Positions 10,626-20,215 are shown, counted from the stretch's first letter. The stretch is 64,000 nucleotides of DNA from Bacteroidota bacterium (GCA_016194985.1 JACQAK010000013.1:101999-165998), one strand, 5' to 3'. Numbers and translations: made by a program. Notes: generated by a model not told the origin, from the sequence alone.

Positions 10626-13124
10626 TTAAAAATTTAGGATTATTTTTGTACTACAATAATATGGAAATTTTTTTAGATTATTCAAATCGTAGCCATTAAA
10701 TAGGTCTCCAACGATGAATTTCTCAATTTGATTTTCCCAATAGAATGACTTGGAAAGTTTTATATTTGATTTTAGTATAAAGCCGGGATAAAACTGATTG
10801 TTCAATTTATAAGCTGATTTACCGGCTACGGTTATGCTTGATCCATTTTTAAATTGATAGCCAATATCAAGAACACCAAGGAATACATTATTATTTGTTG
10901 AATCTTTGAGATTATTTTTAAACCATGACAAATTTAGTCCAGTCTTAAAACCTCCTTTAAAAGAAATTTGATGGTAGTATGCAAAATTTTGAAAATTGAT
11001 TTGTGTACTATCGGTATTAACAAGATAATAGTTGTATAAGAAATTAAATTGCTTTTGTACATTCCTACTTTTGGGTGTAAAGGTTATAATTCCAGTTGTT
11101 ATAGAATTTTTATTTTGTATATGATAATTATCGCCATTTAAAGTCCTGATTAAAGGGGTATATCCTACACGTAACATCAAACCTCTTCGTATTTTGTACG
11201 AAATAGTATTATTAATACTGTAAAAAGTATTTTTATAATTTAATAATTTTAATAAGTTATCTTCTTCATAACGAAACATACCCGTATATCTTAAAACTTT
11301 ACTCAGAGGTTGATCTAGTTTTACTTCATACCGCATATTATCTGATCTTATAAAACCGATACCAAAACTTTTAAAGAAAGGATCAACCCATCTTACAGAC
11401 AAAGTTAGGTTGGATTTAGTTACTGGTATTTTTGTAGATAATTTTACTAAAAAAGCATAAGATCGAAAATTAGAAAAAATTTCTTTAGCGGCAGTTCTTA
11501 TAACCTCCATATTTAAGTCTGACTCCTGTAAAGACGATTTACCTAGTGCGATATCTAAAAACGTATTTTTAAGCAACTTTTGGCGGATATCAGCTTCAAT
11601 TACTAAATTGGATTCCTTTGGTTTGGATGTGATATCTGTGGAAGTAGGGTTTAAATAAGAGTTTAATCCTTTACCCAGCAAGAAACCAACAAAAAAATGG
11701 TTATTTTCTTTTGTTCCAACTCCAAATTTTAGTGAAAGAATTTTTCTCCCCGCTGATAGATTATTAATATCAAAATAATTGTATGAATTTCTAACATTTT
11801 GCAAAAAACCATCAATATTTTTGTTGTTGTATAACAGAGTGCTTACTGTTGTTCCATAAGTAAAACCAAAAAAGCGATTATTTATTTGATACTCAACATT
11901 GATACCCCTTACTGGAATATTATTTGCAAGGAAAGTTGAATAGTTTGGATAACACAATCCTAAGTCAAATTTTTTAATACCACTTAAAAAATTTTGAATT
12001 TTATTAAAGTAAGGCAATTTAGATAAATAAGGTGCGTACCCCGAATTAGTGAGGGTTTCTAATTCATTAATTTTCGCCTGAGTTTTCTTTGTTGAATCAT
12101 TTAAAAGATCATACTTACTCTTATATGTATCATATAATTTCATTACTGAATCCGATTTGTTTTTATAGTAAATTGCTTTTTGGGCTATTGAGTCAGCTTT
12201 GGAGTAGTATTGATTGTTTTTTAAGGTGTCTTTTTTATTAGCATATTTGTTTAGAAATGAAGAATCGGGGTTATTTGTGTTTAGTTTGGTTTTAGTTGTG
12301 TCTATTTTTAATTTGGGTAATTGTAATGCTTTTACATCGGGTTTATTTATAGTTGTTGTATCAATAGGCCATTTATCCGGACTAATAGAAGATAAGTAAT
12401 CTGTGTATGCCATTTTTTGCATCAATTGTTGCTTTTGAGAATTTAAATCTCCCAATTGATTCTTATATGAATCTAAATTCCCCGTTAACTTATTACTAAG
12501 TTTATCCTTATAGCGATCAGCATTATAGCTAATTCTAAAATAATTATTTAACCCAATTAAATTTTTTTGTGTAGAATAAAAAAATGTAACATCAAGAGGG
12601 ATATTAAATAAATCTAAGCCTAGTCGCCCTTCAGTTTTAATGGCAGATGCAGGCGTAGGCATATTAATAGTATAAGGTAAAAAGCCATAATCATATCCTA
12701 ATGATATATTCCCTGTTGGAAAGACTGTTTTTAGTTTTTTTAAAAGAGAATTTTTATTTGATGAGCTATCTTTACCTGCGTTATGAAAAGGTATTTTTTC
12801 TTTTAAACTGGATTTAAGTGAATCTTTATTTAAATCTTTTTTAAGTCCTGATCGCATTGAACTATCATTTGCAGATAGCTTTTTAGGTAATACGGGAACA
12901 TTGATTTTTTTTGAAAATACATCTTTATTTAAACGATTAGATGCCGTATCGACAGAAAAAACACTTGTTGGTTTTAGATCAATCTTCTTTATAGAATCTG
13001 TTTGTCCATGCATACCTACAACAATAAATTGAACTAATATAAAATAGAATATGTGTGGAATACTAAAATTCAATTTAATAACTATTTCGATTAATAAATG
13101 TACTGAAAAAATACTAATGAACAC
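10626..13124 (-). CDS. Putative outer-membrane beta-barrel protein
   Basis: 832 aa, signal peptide, long C-terminal region with alternating aromatic/polar strands and terminal ..YYCSTKIILNF; first gene of operon. Confidence 0.6.
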   Translation of the reverse strand: MFISIFSVHLLIEIVIKLNFSIPHIFYFILVQFIVVGMHGQTDSIKKIDLKPTSVFSVDTASNRLNKDVFSKKINVPVLPKKLSANDSSMRSGLKKDLNKDSLKSSLKEKIPFHNAGKDSSSNKNSLLKKLKTVFPTGNISLGYDYGFLPYTINMPTPASAIKTEGRLGLDLFNIPLDVTFFYSTQKNLIGLNNYFRISYNADRYKDKLSNKLTGNLDSYKNQLGDLNSQKQQLMQKMAYTDYLSSISPDKWPIDTTTINKPDVKALQLPKLKIDTTKTKLNTNNPDSSFLNKYANKKDTLKNNQYYSKADSIAQKAIYYKNKSDSVMKLYDTYKSKYDLLNDSTKKTQAKINELETLTNSGYAPYLSKLPYFNKIQNFLSGIKKFDLGLCYPNYSTFLANNIPVRGINVEYQINNRFFGFTYGTTVSTLLYNNKNIDGFLQNVRNSYNYFDINNLSAGRKILSLKFGVGTKENNHFFVGFLLGKGLNSYLNPTSTDITSKPKESNLVIEADIRQKLLKNTFLDIALGKSSLQESDLNMEVIRTAAKEIFSNFRSYAFLVKLSTKIPVTKSNLTLSVRWVDPFFKSFGIGFIRSDNMRYEVKLDQPLSKVLRYTGMFRYEEDNLLKLLNYKNTFYSINNTISYKIRRGLMLRVGYTPLIRTLNGDNYHIQNKNSITTGIITFTPKSRNVQKQFNFLYNYYLVNTDSTQINFQNFAYYHQISFKGGFKTGLNLSWFKNNLKDSTNNNVFLGVLDIGYQFKNGSSITVAGKSAYKLNNQFYPGFILKSNIKLSKSFYWENQIEKFIVGDLFNGYDLNNLKKFPYYCSTKIILNF

Positions 13125-13160
13125 ATTTTATATTAAATTTGGGCTATAAAATATATAATC

Positions 13161-13772
13161 ATGAAAAAACAAATCCTATTAATAATATTCGTAACACTAA
13201 CATTTTTTATAAATGCACAAATATTAATCACTGCGGGTAAGCATCAATATGATTTTTTTAAATCCTATGAGGATTATAAAGCTGATAAGGCAGTAGATGG
13301 AATCCAAGTAACTATTTGTAAAGGTTCTAATATTGAATATACTGAAAACGGGGCGAAGAAAAAATCTAAAGCATCTAAACTTCCTTATTCGTGGTTTTGT
13401 AATAGTGAGGGCATGTTGATGAGAGTTTTTGATGGCGATTTATATTACGTAGTTGTAGACGGAGCGGTTTCCTTTTATATTAAGGTAAGTGAAGGGACTA
13501 TTTCAAAACCTGATAATGCTGATTATATAATAAGTGGTGATGTCAGTAACACTTGGCCAAATGAATACTACTCTTTAACTCCTAATGGAACAATAGAAAA
13601 ATTAAAAGACAAAATTTTAGAAGAGTATTTAGAGAAATACAATTTAACATCACAATATGAAAATGATCCGAATTATAAAAGACAGGCTAAAGATTGCGTG
13701 ATGTGTTGGGCAAATAAAAAGACAAATAAAAAAATAAAATATACAAAATTGATTAATGAAAAAATCAAGTAA
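13161..13772 (+). CDS. Exported protein of unknown function
   Basis: 203 aa, signal peptide MKKQILLIIFVTLTFFINAQ; divergent from the minus-strand operon. Confidence 0.6.
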   Translation: MKKQILLIIFVTLTFFINAQILITAGKHQYDFFKSYEDYKADKAVDGIQVTICKGSNIEYTENGAKKKSKASKLPYSWFCNSEGMLMRVFDGDLYYVVVDGAVSFYIKVSEGTISKPDNADYIISGDVSNTWPNEYYSLTPNGTIEKLKDKILEEYLEKYNLTSQYENDPNYKRQAKDCVMCWANKKTNKKIKYTKLINEKIK

Positions 13773-13835
13773 TTTTATATTTAGAGAATTTTAAACTATC
13801 GGAAACTTTTTTACATTTATTTAAAATTATACAAC

Positions 13836-14408
13836 ATGAAAAAACAACTACTAATTATTTTTATTGCCTTAAGTTGTGTTGCAATTAAAACAAAAGCACA
13901 AACCGTTACAATTACTCATACTACTACTTTACCATCTTGCCCATCTTGTTGTGATGGTTCTTTTACTGTTACACCTTCGGGATGTAGTGGTTACACGGTT
14001 GACATTATGCCGAATTTCAGTATTGGCGCCCCAACCATAGTGGGGAATGATTGGATTTATGCCAATATATGCGCTGGTACATACTCTATTATTGTTTCAG
14101 CCAATTTACCATGTAGTACAGCTGTTCAAATGTGTAATATGAATTTTATAGCTACAGGAATAGAAAATCAATCGCAGAAAAAAGATGTACCAATTATTTA
14201 TCCTAATCCAATAATTGACCGTTTTACGACAAACATCGAAGGGATTAAGTTAATTGATGTGTCGGATATCTATGGAAGACGTTTTAAATATATTAATACC
14301 CTTGAAAATGAAATTTCATTAAGAGAATTATCAAAAGGAATATATATAATTTCAATTTATAGTGATGAAAATGCTTTAGTTTTGAGAAAAAAAGTAGTGA
14401 AAGAATAA
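13836..14408 (+). CDS. Small Cys-rich secreted protein with T9SS type A sorting domain
   Basis: 190 aa: signal peptide, 8 Cys in the mature segment, C-terminal IYPNPIIDRFTTNIEGIKLIDVSDIYGRRFKYINTLENEISLRELSKGIYIISIYSDENALVLRKKVVKE. Confidence 0.8.
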   Translation: MKKQLLIIFIALSCVAIKTKAQTVTITHTTTLPSCPSCCDGSFTVTPSGCSGYTVDIMPNFSIGAPTIVGNDWIYANICAGTYSIIVSANLPCSTAVQMCNMNFIATGIENQSQKKDVPIIYPNPIIDRFTTNIEGIKLIDVSDIYGRRFKYINTLENEISLRELSKGIYIISIYSDENALVLRKKVVKE

Positions 14409-14441
14409 TTTGAAATGGTGCCTGTATTTAATAAAGCATCA

Positions 14442-14475
14442 AAAACTTGTTATTCTCGAATAACAAGTTTTTTTA
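14442..14475 (+). terminator. Rho-independent terminator
   Basis: AAAAACTTGTTATT-CTCG-AATAACAAGTTTTT perfect stem followed by T run. Confidence 0.85.
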
Positions 14476-14737
14476 ATTTAAAAAGCAATTTTGTTTCTTT
14501 TATTCAATTCTTTTAATTAGTCCGTAAATACCCCACAATTTATAAAATCGGCAATCAATTCCTTCACAAATTTACTTTAAACATTAAAGATGTGCTTTTG
14601 TATCGTCCTGAAATAAGTTAACATAAATAACAAAAGCCAAAAATTCCATCGGTATAATTATGTATGCCATGAGACATAATTTATTGTAATATTTTTATTC
14701 AAAAAAGAGTTAAATTGCATACCTTTTTAGAATATTT

Positions 14738-15085
14738 ATGGAAAACTTAATCATCAACAGAAAGCAAATTAGTTTAGAAAAAAACAAGGAATTCTCTTTT
14801 AAAATCCCTGTTTTATTTACCCCGATAGAATGTGAATTTATACTTGATAGAACAGACAATGAAACCGATGAAGAAGTTGTTGTGGTGTTTAAATTAAAAT
14901 GCACGAAAAGCGGATCAGAAAGCGAAAATAAACAACTTTCAGTTCAGGTGATTGAAAGAACAACCAGTTCATCACTTAAATACTTGGATTTACAAGGAGA
15001 ATTTTTACTTCTAAGTTGTACTGCAAATAAAAACATACAATTTGCCTTTAGTATCAGAAGAAATTTTTCAAGAACGATTATTTAA
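14738..15085 (+). CDS. Hypothetical protein
   Basis: 115 aa ORF; convergent 4-nt overlap with histidine kinase gene. Confidence 0.5.
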   Translation: MENLIINRKQISLEKNKEFSFKIPVLFTPIECEFILDRTDNETDEEVVVVFKLKCTKSGSESENKQLSVQVIERTTSSSLKYLDLQGEFLLLSCTANKNIQFAFSIRRNFSRTII

Positions 15086-15870
15086 ATTTTATTTTTTCTT
15101 TTAAACTCAATGGAAATGGTAGTTCCACTATTTTCATCGCTACGAAGAATAATCAACCCTTTATTTATTTCAACGATTTTTTTTATAATCGCTAAACCTA
15201 ATCCTGTAGTTGGTTCATTTTCAGTCCCCAATCTTTTAGCATTTGAATATGGCAGAAACAATTCTTTTTGCAATGTTGCCGGAATGCCTATCCCCGAATC
15301 CGTAATTTCAATAACAACACTGTTACTTAATGCATGGAGCTTCACTTGTATAAACCCTTTTCGAAGAGTAAACTTTATTGCATTCGAAAGTAAATTATCA
15401 ATAACTCTTTTAATATCATCGGGATTTACAAAACAAAAATTATCTTCGGAAGGTATGGATAGATTTATTTCAATGTCTTTGCTTTTGGCTAATAAATAGT
15501 GAATTTGAGATTGATGTTTTACCAGATCATTTATTGAAATCCATGCACAAGTTTGACTATAATTCTTTTTTTGATTTAGTTTATCATTGAAAATAAAATC
15601 ATTGAGCATATTATTTCCTTGCTCACATACGGTATTGATCATCCTGCTGAATTCATGGAGGTCGGAAGCAGGTTGATGGGCTAATTTTACGGCAAGTAAA
15701 GAATTCAAACCCGAAATTTTTGCGATTAATCCTTTTAAGTCATGCGCTACATGGTAAATACTTAACCCTTCTTTCCTTTCTTCTTTGAAGTGCTCCGTGT
15801 GCGATACTTGTCTTTCAATATCATCGATAGTTTTACTACCTACAGCATTATTGATTTCTTTTTTACTCAT
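15082..15870 (-). CDS. Sensor histidine kinase (HATPase_c), no obvious TM/sensor domain
   Basis: NLLSNAIKFTL (N box), ITDSGIGIP (G1), TGLGLAIIKKIVEINKG (G2), SGTTISIEF; start taken at MSKKEIN rather than upstream extension in the ORF track. Confidence 0.85.
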   Translation of the reverse strand: MSKKEINNAVGSKTIDDIERQVSHTEHFKEERKEGLSIYHVAHDLKGLIAKISGLNSLLAVKLAHQPASDLHEFSRMINTVCEQGNNMLNDFIFNDKLNQKKNYSQTCAWISINDLVKHQSQIHYLLAKSKDIEINLSIPSEDNFCFVNPDDIKRVIDNLLSNAIKFTLRKGFIQVKLHALSNSVVIEITDSGIGIPATLQKELFLPYSNAKRLGTENEPTTGLGLAIIKKIVEINKGLIILRSDENSGTTISIEFKRKNKI

Positions 15871-15922
15871 TTTGATTTTTTGGATGAACACCAAAAAATC
15901 AGCGCAGGCTAATTGTAATACT

Positions 15923-16038
15923 TGTATTCTGCGGGAGTCGAAGCCCGTACCTACAAAATAAAACAACGCCCACGCCTTCCCGTGAACGTTACTAAATTCC
16001 CCTGTAGGTATTGTGAATTTTCGACTTTTCAGAATACA
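15923..16038. repeat. Imperfect long inverted repeat (arms about 33 and 36 nt)
   Basis: Arm 1 TGTATTCTGCGGGAGTCGAAGCCCGTACCTACA (15923-15955); reverse complement of arm 2 (16003-16038) TGTATTCTGAAAAGTCGAAAATTCACAATACCTACA. Confidence 0.6.
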
Positions 16039-16260
16039 GAATAATTTAAGAAACGCTAATTTTTATATGTTGTGATTAATAGTTATGCCATAGATTTATT
16101 TTTGTTATTGTACACAGCAAATATAAGATTTTTGGGCATAAGTTTCTCGTCCCTCCGAATAACAATTTGAAAAACAATTGTTTAGGGAAGATTAAGAATG
16201 TAATTTTTTAATGAAATTTATCTCCGACTACGTTTTAATTAAATAGAGATAATTTTCATT

Positions 16261-16458
16261 TTATTCCCCCGGTAATCCTAACTTATCAAATATGTATTTT
16301 ACTTGTTTGGGATTGTAATACCAACCATATCGTTTGCCTAAATCTTCTTTGAAAGGCTCCAACCATGTGGTCATAGAGCGTACTCCAATTTTGTACAAGT
16401 CTGCTAATTCTTTTTTCGAATAAGGCTTAATTTCTAACACTTCATTTTTTTCTTTCAT
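16261..16458 (-). CDS. Small HTH/excisionase-like protein
   Basis: 65 aa: KPYSKKELADLYKIGVRSMTTWLEPFKEDLGKRYGWYYNPKQVKYIFDKLGLPGE; resembles short HTH proteins of Bacteroidota mobile elements. Confidence 0.6.
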   Translation of the reverse strand: MKEKNEVLEIKPYSKKELADLYKIGVRSMTTWLEPFKEDLGKRYGWYYNPKQVKYIFDKLGLPGE

Positions 16459-16562
16459 ATCCGGGTAGGACGTTAGAGCTATAAATCCGTTGCGTTTTTT
16501 CTGCTAAATACTGTTAAGGTTTATACCCTTTTCGAGCATCTAAGTTGGTTTTCAGTCAACGA

Positions 16563-16809
16563 GAGTTAACGAAACGCAATAAGAGTGAACGAGAGTGATC
16601 CATTTCAATCGAGTAAGCATATCGATCAATAATATAACATATGAGTTAACGAAACGACAACTTTCGGAAGTTGCCAAAAAAGAGTAGTTGAGATTTGTAC
16701 CGTAAACTACTATAAGAGCATTTAAAAAATATGCGATAAAATATACTCTTATTGACGATGAAAAATTAAACAAGAATAGAATATGCGGTAAAATATGCGC
16801 TAAATATAC
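16563..16809. repeat. Iteron-like direct repeats
   Basis: GAGTTAACGAAACG at 16563-16576 and 16643-16656; ATATGCGATAAAATATAC (16729), ATATGCGGTAAAATATGC (16781), ATATGCGCTAAATATAC (16793). Confidence 0.7.
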
Positions 16810-16847
16810 AGTAACTGATTATAAACATGTAAAAAAAGGAGGACAAG

Positions 16848-17270
16848 ATGAGTAATACAACTGAAAACAAAGAGCAAACACAGCAAAACAAAGATAAAAA
16901 AACAGAAGAACCGAAAGATTGGTTGGAACTAATTCAAGATTTTATAAAAAACCCGGTTACAACCGGAATAACAGGACTCGCTGCCGGATATCTTTTAGGA
17001 ACATATAAAGCAAGTAAAGATATAGAAGCCATAAAAGCGGAGCATAAAGAACAAATGAAAGAACAGAATGATTTATTTAAACTCTTAGTAAAAGAAATAA
17101 GAGTTAACAATAAACTTTTGGCTTCAAAACAACACCAAGCATTACTATCCGCTGAAGATGAAAGCGATGATGAAGATGGCAACACACTTGAGATGGTAGA
17201 AGACGCAAAATCCAAAGTATATAATTACAAGCCTAAAACAAAAAAAAGAATATTTGAATTTAAAGCATAG
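16848..17270 (+). CDS. Hypothetical mobile-element protein with one TM segment
   Basis: 140 aa; PVTTGITGLAAGYLLGTYKAS hydrophobic segment; preceded by strong SD AGGAGG. Confidence 0.6.
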   Translation: MSNTTENKEQTQQNKDKKTEEPKDWLELIQDFIKNPVTTGITGLAAGYLLGTYKASKDIEAIKAEHKEQMKEQNDLFKLLVKEIRVNNKLLASKQHQALLSAEDESDDEDGNTLEMVEDAKSKVYNYKPKTKKRIFEFKA

Positions 17271-17284
17271 GAGAATAAAAGCAA

Positions 17285-17545
17285 ATGAAAACCACAACAG
17301 AAAAACAACACATAAAAATTCCGATTGAATTATTTTTAGATGTCTGCAAAATGATCCGCACTGGAAATTTAAATAATAAAATAACCGGAAGCAATGAAGC
17401 AACAGGAGAAGTGCTATTGGAATTATCCTTTTCAAAAGGAAATAAAATTCAAAATGATGCGCTACAAAACATTTATGAATCTGTGAGTGAATGGAACGAA
17501 CAGCGATATGGAGATGAAAATCCGGATGAGATCGCGCTTAATTAA
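17285..17545 (+). CDS. Hypothetical mobile-element protein
   Basis: 86 aa ORF, same strand/operon as neighbours. Confidence 0.55.
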   Translation: MKTTTEKQHIKIPIELFLDVCKMIRTGNLNNKITGSNEATGEVLLELSFSKGNKIQNDALQNIYESVSEWNEQRYGDENPDEIALN

Positions 17546-17574
17546 TGGAAATAAATATTTTAAAATAAAACAAA

Positions 17575-18306
17575 ATGAACTGTTTATATTGCAATAAACC
17601 CATAGAAGGAAAACGAAACACAAAAAGGTATTGTGGTAATACCTGCAAACAATACGCCTACTTAAAAAGAAGTTTTTCTATTCCTTCAGATAGTCTTTCG
17701 ATATCACTAAGTGAGCCTGAAAATTCATCGAACCCCAAGGAACATTTTCAAAATATAAATAACACTTACAACAAACCAACAGCACAGCATGTATATAGAA
17801 AACAAGTAACTCAACAGGAGTACCAATATATTAATGCTGATATTTTGGATCGGATTCAAGGCGGGTATGTTTCCTTAACTATAACAAGCGATTATTTTAC
17901 AAATCAAAACACTTCTGCATTTGCGTATATCATACCACGGATTCGATGCATTATCGAAAATCTATTTCAGTTAAGTTATAAAAGAAAGCTATATTATAAA
18001 ACAGCCATCACCATTTGTAGAGCTGTTGAAGAAATGCTTTTACCGGAACATATTGGTCAGCTACCTTGTGATTTTCCTTTTTTGGAAGATCTTAAAAAAA
18101 TGCGAGAACAGTTTATTCCGATGGCAAACTATTTAAAAGAGGATAAAGAAGGAGTTAAATTTCGGTTGACAAAGTCTGTAATTGTCAGGTATATTCTTAT
18201 TCTAAACCTTCTCAGAAATTGCACTAAAAAGGAGCCGTTTATGGTATTATTCCCTGAATTATACAAATCCAACACCCCTGCAAAGCCCAACACAGTAGCG
18301 GCTTAG
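17575..18306 (+). CDS. Zinc-ribbon protein of mobile element, unknown function
   Basis: 243 aa; N-terminal MNCLYCNKPIEGKRNTKRYCGNTCKQYAYLKR (CxxC..CxxxC). Confidence 0.65.
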   Translation: MNCLYCNKPIEGKRNTKRYCGNTCKQYAYLKRSFSIPSDSLSISLSEPENSSNPKEHFQNINNTYNKPTAQHVYRKQVTQQEYQYINADILDRIQGGYVSLTITSDYFTNQNTSAFAYIIPRIRCIIENLFQLSYKRKLYYKTAITICRAVEEMLLPEHIGQLPCDFPFLEDLKKMREQFIPMANYLKEDKEGVKFRLTKSVIVRYILILNLLRNCTKKEPFMVLFPELYKSNTPAKPNTVAA

Positions 18307-18345
18307 CCCGACTTTTATGTGTGGAACTAATTGTTTAACTTAGCT

Positions 18346-18606
18346 ATGAAACACCAAATGAAAGAAAACGAAACAACTGAAATTGAAAATGAGAATAAAA
18401 ATATACTTACGCTTGAAAAGGCAAGAGAACTTTTAGGAGAGAATGATATAAGTGATGAAAAACTGGAGATGATAATTAGTAATATAAAAGTATTTTGTAA
18501 AGTAGCCTATGAAATGTATTGCGAAGAACAGAATAAAAAAATGGATAATGAACAAGATACTATAATTGAACTTCATTCAAATCAAGAATTAAAAGAAGCT
18601 GCATAA
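18346..18606 (+). CDS. Hypothetical protein
   Basis: Short acidic ORF, start taken at MKHQMKENE; upstream of recombinase. Confidence 0.45.
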   Translation: MKHQMKENETTEIENENKNILTLEKARELLGENDISDEKLEMIISNIKVFCKVAYEMYCEEQNKKMDNEQDTIIELHSNQELKEAA

Positions 18607-18649
18607 TTAAATAAAAAAAGAATAACAGAAATTAAAAGCAAATAAAAAT

Positions 18650-20215
18650 ATGTCAGACGATAATCAATTATTTAAAATGTTTTCAAAGGGAAAAAAGAAT
18701 ATCCGCTTTGAAAATGACGACTGTGTTATTTACACCCGTGTATCAGGAGCCAAACAATTAGATGGCTTGAGTCTTGAAACTCAACTAAAGGGCAACGAAG
18801 AATATGCCAAGAGACATAAGCTCATCGTGCGTGAACGGTTTGGTGGTACGTATGAAAGTGCTGCTACCGATGAGAGAAAAGAATTTCAACGGATGATTAA
18901 ATACATTAAAACATCAAAGCATAAGATTTCAAAAATACTTGTTTATAGCTTAGAGCGATTTTCACGAAGCGAAAATTCTATTTGGTTAAGTGGTCAGCTA
19001 AGAAAATTGGGGACAGAGATTGTCTCGGTCACACAACCAATTGATACTACAAACCCTGCTGGAATTATGCAACAAAAAATGTTGTTTCTATTTGGAGAAT
19101 TTGATAATCAACTCCGAAGACAAAAAAGTATGGCGGGTGTAAAAGAACGATTACTTAAAGGAGAATGGTGCACGAAGCCTCCCATCGGATATGATATACT
19201 GAGAACCAATGGAGAGAAGAAAATTATTTTAAATGAAAAAAGTAAAATCATTAAAAAGATGTTTGTGTGGAAAGCAGAAGAACGCTTACCTAATGAACAA
19301 ATCAGAAAACGTCTTGCAAATTTAAATTACAATTATGACCTCAGAAGAATCTCTGAAATATTACGAAACCCATTCTATTGTGGCATTATGGTTCACAAGG
19401 CTTTAGAGGGAGATGTATTGGAAGGTAAGCATGAAAAGCTGATCACTAAAAATATGTTTTTGCAAGTCAACGGAATATTAAATGAAAAGAAACTCGGTTT
19501 ACAAACTCGAAAAGAACGAAAAGAAATTGCATTAAAACGTTTTGCACTATGTGAAGCCTGTTATCAACCAATGAGGGGATATATTGCCAATAGCTGTGAT
19601 ACTCCTTATTACAAGTGCAACACACCTAATTGTAAATGCAACCGTAATGCAGATATAGTAAATACCAAATTTGAAAACCTAATAGCAGGCTATAAAACTA
19701 ACGTCATTTACGATAAATTAATTCATCAGCAATTAAAATACACTTTTACCCAAATGAATGCCTCCACCGAGGAGAATCAAGCCTCAGCAAAGGCTAAAAC
19801 AGCCGATTTAAGCCATAATTTGGAGCGTTTGGAGGAACGGTTTATCCTTGAGGAGATAACGGGCGAACTTTACCAAAAATACAAAACCAAGTTTGAAAAG
19901 GAAAGGGACGAAATTGAGCTACAAATCAGTAAAAACAAAATTGAGATGTCGAAGTTGGATGGCTACATCAACTACACGTTGAATCTTTCCCTAAACCTTC
20001 GTAAAATGTGGGCTTCCGGGGATTATACTCAGCGACAGGAACTGCAAAACACCTTCTTTCCCAAAGGAATTACCTATAATCGGCAAAAAGACGAATGTCG
20101 AACTATAGAAACCAACGAATTTTTAGAAGAAGTCTCTGATTTATCAGGGACTTTTGCTACTTTTAGCCCGACTCAATTACAAAACTTTAAACCCAGTCCG
20201 AGTTGGGCAGGCTGA
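18650..20215 (+). CDS. Large serine recombinase (resolvase N-terminal + recombinase + zinc ribbon)
   Basis: VIYTRVSGAKQLDGLSLETQLKGNEEYAKRH; VYSLERFSRS; recombinase domain GEWCTKPPIGYDILR; Cys motif CEACYQPMRGYIANSCDTPYYKCNTPNCKCN; C-terminal coiled coil. Confidence 0.93.
   Translation: MSDDNQLFKMFSKGKKNIRFENDDCVIYTRVSGAKQLDGLSLETQLKGNEEYAKRHKLIVRERFGGTYESAATDERKEFQRMIKYIKTSKHKISKILVYSLERFSRSENSIWLSGQLRKLGTEIVSVTQPIDTTNPAGIMQQKMLFLFGEFDNQLRRQKSMAGVKERLLKGEWCTKPPIGYDILRTNGEKKIILNEKSKIIKKMFVWKAEERLPNEQIRKRLANLNYNYDLRRISEILRNPFYCGIMVHKALEGDVLEGKHEKLITKNMFLQVNGILNEKKLGLQTRKERKEIALKRFALCEACYQPMRGYIANSCDTPYYKCNTPNCKCNRNADIVNTKFENLIAGYKTNVIYDKLIHQQLKYTFTQMNASTEENQASAKAKTADLSHNLERLEERFILEEITGELYQKYKTKFEKERDEIELQISKNKIEMSKLDGYINYTLNLSLNLRKMWASGDYTQRQELQNTFFPKGITYNRQKDECRTIETNEFLEEVSDLSGTFATFSPTQLQNFKPSPSWAG

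Noticed and set aside
15110-15499. 129-aa + strand ORF antisense to the histidine kinase
   Set aside because: Kinase N/G boxes are unambiguous on the minus strand
15918-15960. Possible tRNA on minus strand (GTAGGTACGGGCTTCGACTCCCGC looks like variable loop + T arm)
   Set aside because: No acceptor, D or anticodon arm can be assembled upstream and the 53-61 pair is wrong; at most a tRNA-like fragment
16552-16773. 73-aa minus-strand ORF over the iteron-like region
   Set aside because: Overlaps direct repeats and regulatory region; no domain or leader support
16563-16809. CRISPR array
   Set aside because: Repeats are short, few, irregularly spaced and no cas genes are present
16934-17435. Minus-strand ORFs 16934..17215 and 17145..17435
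   Set aside because: Antisense to two better-supported island genes; Ser/Phe-rich translations typical of antisense reading
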